Of a stretch of 64,000 nt of DNA, positions 60,376 through 64,000 are shown one piece after another (the stretch's first letter is position 1; every line of letters begins with the position of its first letter). The notes under the pieces were generated by a model. That model had not been told where the DNA came from, made no database searches, and worked only from the letters and a program-made list of their open reading frames with translations. Source of the DNA: Progne subis subis. Taxonomy: Eukaryota > Chordata > Aves > Passeriformes > Hirundinidae. The DNA is taken from positions 2,161,872 through 2,225,871 of the forward strand of contig JAKJHU010000056.1 of the NCBI GenBank assembly GCA_022316685.1, written 5' to 3'. The position numbers and the translations under genes are program-made.

Positions 60376-63300
60376 GTTAAAGACAAAACTCCCTGCCTAG
60401 CTGTTAACTAGCAAGGAAGATTTAGGTAGGCAGACGAATCTGCTCCTTGTGGTGTTCAGCTTGATAAATCATGGCTTGCCTCCAAACAGAGGCAGAGTTC
60501 AGTATTTCACACCATGACAGGTTCTCTCTGTACTTTGTGGATAAGGTTGCTTGGATAAGAACCAAACTTGCAGCTATTCACGGAAGGTGGTAGAGTTTCT
60601 GAAGTGGCATGCCTTTATTGTGGCATGGGGCTCCTTGCTGCAGGCAAGCGGAGCCCCCAGCCCCACAGTGCCAGGCACTGCATAAACACTGGGGAGAGAC
60701 AAGGCAGCCACAGAAAGAAGCTGTATGGAGAAGCTGGAGAGTGTAGCTGAGGTCTTGCTGCCCAATGCTCTGTGCTCTGTACCCAGCAGAGCAGATGTTT
60801 CACCAAAAAGCTTCTCAGACCTCTAGCAGGCAAACATCACAGTCGTGGCAAGAGTGGTAAGAACACGCCAGGTTTTCTTAACGGCTACAGTTTTTGAGCT
60901 CAAGCATATCTGACCATGAGAACTTGCAGAGGGGAATTTTAGGATATCATCAAGGCCAAAGGCTGGTGTCCCAAAGCTGCACTTCTTACCCCATGGGGTT
61001 TGGAGCTTCGTGATGTTGTTTCTGCTGCCCTCCAACTCACCTGGATTTCATTTCACACTTGAAGCTCAGCTGTGTTTTGTCAGGGTGGTGGTGGCACCCA
61101 GGGGCTGCTGATGCTGATTTATGGCTCTGAGGTGCAGAGGGCAGGTGCAGGCTTGCCAGGGGGTTCAGGTCTGCCTTCCCCCTAGCCCAGGGCTCCCTGC
61201 AGCCGGCTCTCCCCTGGGCTTGTGGGGCAGGAATGCCTGCTCAGCCTCCTGGGGATCTGTGCTGCATCCACCTCTCATAAGCTGGATGAATCTCGCAGTT
61301 TCCTGGTGTTTGCATGCCAATGCAGAAAAAACACAGAGGGTAAGGCTGAGATTTGCTGCTGAGAGTTTGGGATTTGCAAGAATGCCAGATTCAGAGACGC
61401 TCCAAAGGGCAAACAGAGGGTGAAGGCACAAAGGTTAAACAAGCAAAAATAAAAGCATTTGCACCAAACCCTGTGAGCAAAAAACCACCCAGATAACTTC
61501 AGCTCTGAAGTGCAAGCATGAGGCTTGCTTCCCAGGATTAAAAGATACACACTTTGCCATTTCAGACCGAGAACTAAATAAAGCCACTCCTGCTCTTCTC
61601 ATCTCACATGCTAACAAAATTAATGGCAGTGGTTTTTTGAGCCAATCACTCATTACTTTTCCTCCTCCCTAAGCCTCCATAAACACATGCCGAAATCCTC
61701 CCTGAGAGAGAACTCGGCTGCAGTCAGGTTTTGCTTCTCTCCGGGCCGGTGTGAGATTATAATGCCTCTCAAGGTGTTCCCTTCCTCATAATGAAGCTCC
61801 ATCTGTTCTACAGATGGTAAAGATCACAAGAACCAGCACTAAATATCCCTCCCCCACTGAAGAGTTTTTACCTTATGGTAATGTTGCTCTTCATTTTGCC
61901 TTCCTTTCCCAGGAGCTCGGGGACACCTCAATTGCCCCAGCCAGGCTCTGTGCTGGTGGCTGCCTCTACACAAGGAGGCCTTCACAGATTTTGTCCAGGG
62001 GAAAGGAAACCTTTTCCACTGAATTTTCAGGAAACTGCACAGTGGCTACCCTTAAATACTTTTCATCTCCTCTCAGCTGCTGCTCGCACCAGCCCCAGCT
62101 TTGCCCCCAGTAGACCCCTCCCTTTCAAGGGCAAACTGGAATATGTCACAGTAAGGACCTGACAGGTAAGACACAAAGGGAATTCAGGAGGTCAGATCCT
62201 CAAGGATGGGAAAGAAATTTATAGGTGTTAACTGCTAGTCTCTGCCCTACACATTTCTGCCTGCTTTTGTCTCAGGAAAGGAATTTTTTTTTTTTTTTTT
62301 TTTCTGGATAACTGCATGAGCACTTGAGCCTGTAGAGAGGCCAGCAGAGCAGAGCTCCTGAGTGTGCTGCAAGTTTTATTGTCTGGTGTAACCTTCCTGA
62401 GCACCCAGACATCGAAGCAGAGAAAATGGAGTCATCCTTGATGATCTTGCCCTCCATACATAATCCAAATAATTAAATTCACTTAGCTAGATAAACAAGT
62501 TTTAGTTCTGAAACAGGATAACCACAGTGGATCCTTAGACAATCCTCTAAGGCAGCTGGCAATGGACTAACTTCATTTATGTGGTTTAACATTTGCCTAG
62601 CAGAAAATGCTACTACTTTTCTCTTCTTGACAGGTAGATAATCCTAAGAGGTTTGACTACCACATTAACATCCAAACCACAAATGATGGGTAATCTGAAA
62701 AGCTGGATTTTCTGACACACATGCACTCTTTACATCTGCTTTCTACATCAGAGCCTGAATTAGTTCTAATGTTGTGTTTGTATTAAATATGTGGATTAAT
62801 GGAGCTCAGCAAGAGTGCTGAATTAGCTCTTCCTGTCTCCAGTGGATTTGGACTGCAGCTCTCCATGCAGAGACAGATGTGCTGCTTGCTAGATTTTGAG
62901 TTTTGCTCTTGGAAAAAACTGTGGCTCACTACAAAATCAACAGTTGCCTGTTCAAAAGAAGTGACTGTGGACATCTCTTAGAACTAAGTAAATTTGGAAG
63001 TGGCAGGGACGAAGTCCTACAGGGAAATATTTTGAGACTGGTGGCTCAGAGTGTAGCCCACCAACAATCCATTGCCCAGGGAGAACTGACCCCTCTCATG
63101 CATAGCAAAAGACCAAAGTCCTGATCTGGGAAGATTTAATGGCACTGGGGAACCCAAACAATGAAGATATTTTGCTTCAGTGTCCTGGCTCTGTCCCAGC
63201 TCAGGTAATTATTCCCACTTATCTAAATTTCTTCCTCCATTTTCCCTGTCATTTAGCAATTTTCTTCCCTTCCTGTCCAAAACAGCAGTTGAACAGCCCA

Positions 63301-64000
63301 GCTGGCTGCTGGATACTCACTGTACTTTGAATCATGGCTACAGGTCTCCTCTGTGCAGCTTTGAAAGGCACCTTGGGACCTTAGGAATTGGGCAAAGGAG
63401 AGGAGCAATGTGCAAGTGATGGGTTTTGTTTCCTTTGTTACTGGTCTTGCAATTGTGGCACAAGATCTTAGAAGCTGAGAACAGGTAAAGCAGCATTTCC
63501 CCAAGTTCAGAACACTCTGAAAATAAAAGAAAAATCGCAATGCAGTTTGCCATGACTAATTTTCCCAGGCAAATACCTTGCTGAAATAATAGTGTTAGGA
63601 AGATTGTGACCCAGAGAGAAGACACATGCTCATGGCTGAGGTGATGGTGACACCTCTGGCTATCTGGCCTGGTGTGGATGCCACAGTGCAGAGCTGGGCT
63701 TCAACATCACTTAGGTAGAACCTGGAGGTACATCAAGCCCTGAACACACAGACTGGGGCACCACAGGACAGGAATTGCACTGGGCTGCAGATGTTGATGC
63801 CTGAATCAGCGCCGTGGACAAGATGACAGCAATGCCACCCCCCTGGAATGAAGGCCTGGAGCTGTCCATAGGCACAGGGACTGAGCTGAAGAGTATCTGC
63901 AGATGGGGAAAGGGAAAACCTGTCTTCCAAGCTTTCTGCAAAACTGAGCCTGCAGCTCCCCATTCTACAGGTCACAAGAAGTCTGTGGTGACAGCCTCTC
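60376..64000. other. Unassigned non-coding sequence
   Basis: No gene or transposon recognised. It contains a 20-base T run (62284-62303). The 60600-61300 part is somewhat GC-richer, with overlapping short frames only. Confidence 0.5.
62284..62303. repeat. Poly-T run, 20 bases
   Basis: Uninterrupted T homopolymer. Confidence 0.92.

Noticed and set aside
1..64000. CRISPR arrays, bacterial operons, tRNA genes, rRNA, phage or retroviral proviruses
   Set aside because: No regularly spaced direct repeats, no tRNA cloverleaf boxes, no paired LTRs and no gag/pol-like frames were found. The composition and CR1 content point to vertebrate nuclear DNA.

Overview
This window looks like non-coding nuclear DNA from a bird. 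The main evidence is a series of CR1-type LINE relics in both orientations. At least three keep recognisable CR1 3' sequence, including the family's terminal ATTCTATGA-type end or its reverse complement. Repeat density is otherwise low, CpG is depleted outside a few short patches, and homopolymer and short-unit microsatellites are scattered. I saw no L1/Alu-type elements. I cannot name the species or the locus.

I found no protein-coding gene, exon, tRNA, rRNA or recognisable miRNA that I can support. The open frames that exist are about as long as chance predicts for 64 kb read in six frames, or are low-complexity, or are decayed CR1 reverse-transcriptase fragments. The window is best read as an intergenic region or the inside of a long intron.

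Layout. 0-5 kb: a CpG island (about 441-890) in otherwise CpG-poor DNA, then a weaker CpG-rich patch near 3.9-4.1 kb. 5-9 kb: an old CR1 relic (antisense), a MIR-like SINE relic (antisense) and a (TG)17 microsatellite. 9-18.5 kb: unassigned sequence. 18.5-26.4 kb: the most repeat-rich part, with a CR1 3' end (antisense), an L2/MIR-type tail, two long ancient CR1 relics (antisense) and a sense CR1 with a complete 3' end. 26-35 kb: unassigned sequence with two more old CR1/L3-like relics near 31.9 and 33.1 kb. 35.0-36.3 kb: three long A/T homopolymers. 38.6-38.8 kb: a short CpG island containing a good match to the CTCF core motif. 41.3-42.1 kb: the longest young-looking CR1 (antisense, with part of the ORF2 C-terminus) abutting an AT dinucleotide-rich block. 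46.7-47.3 kb: a sense CR1 that appears internally deleted. 50-51 kb: two short tandem duplications. 60.1-60.4 kb: twin AAAT microsatellites.

No genes act together here. The elements with possible function are the two CpG islands and the candidate CTCF site. I did not find an undescribed biological system. The most useful leads are the orphan CpG islands and the layered record of LINE/SINE relics. All family calls are from memory of consensus sequences and were not run through a database.
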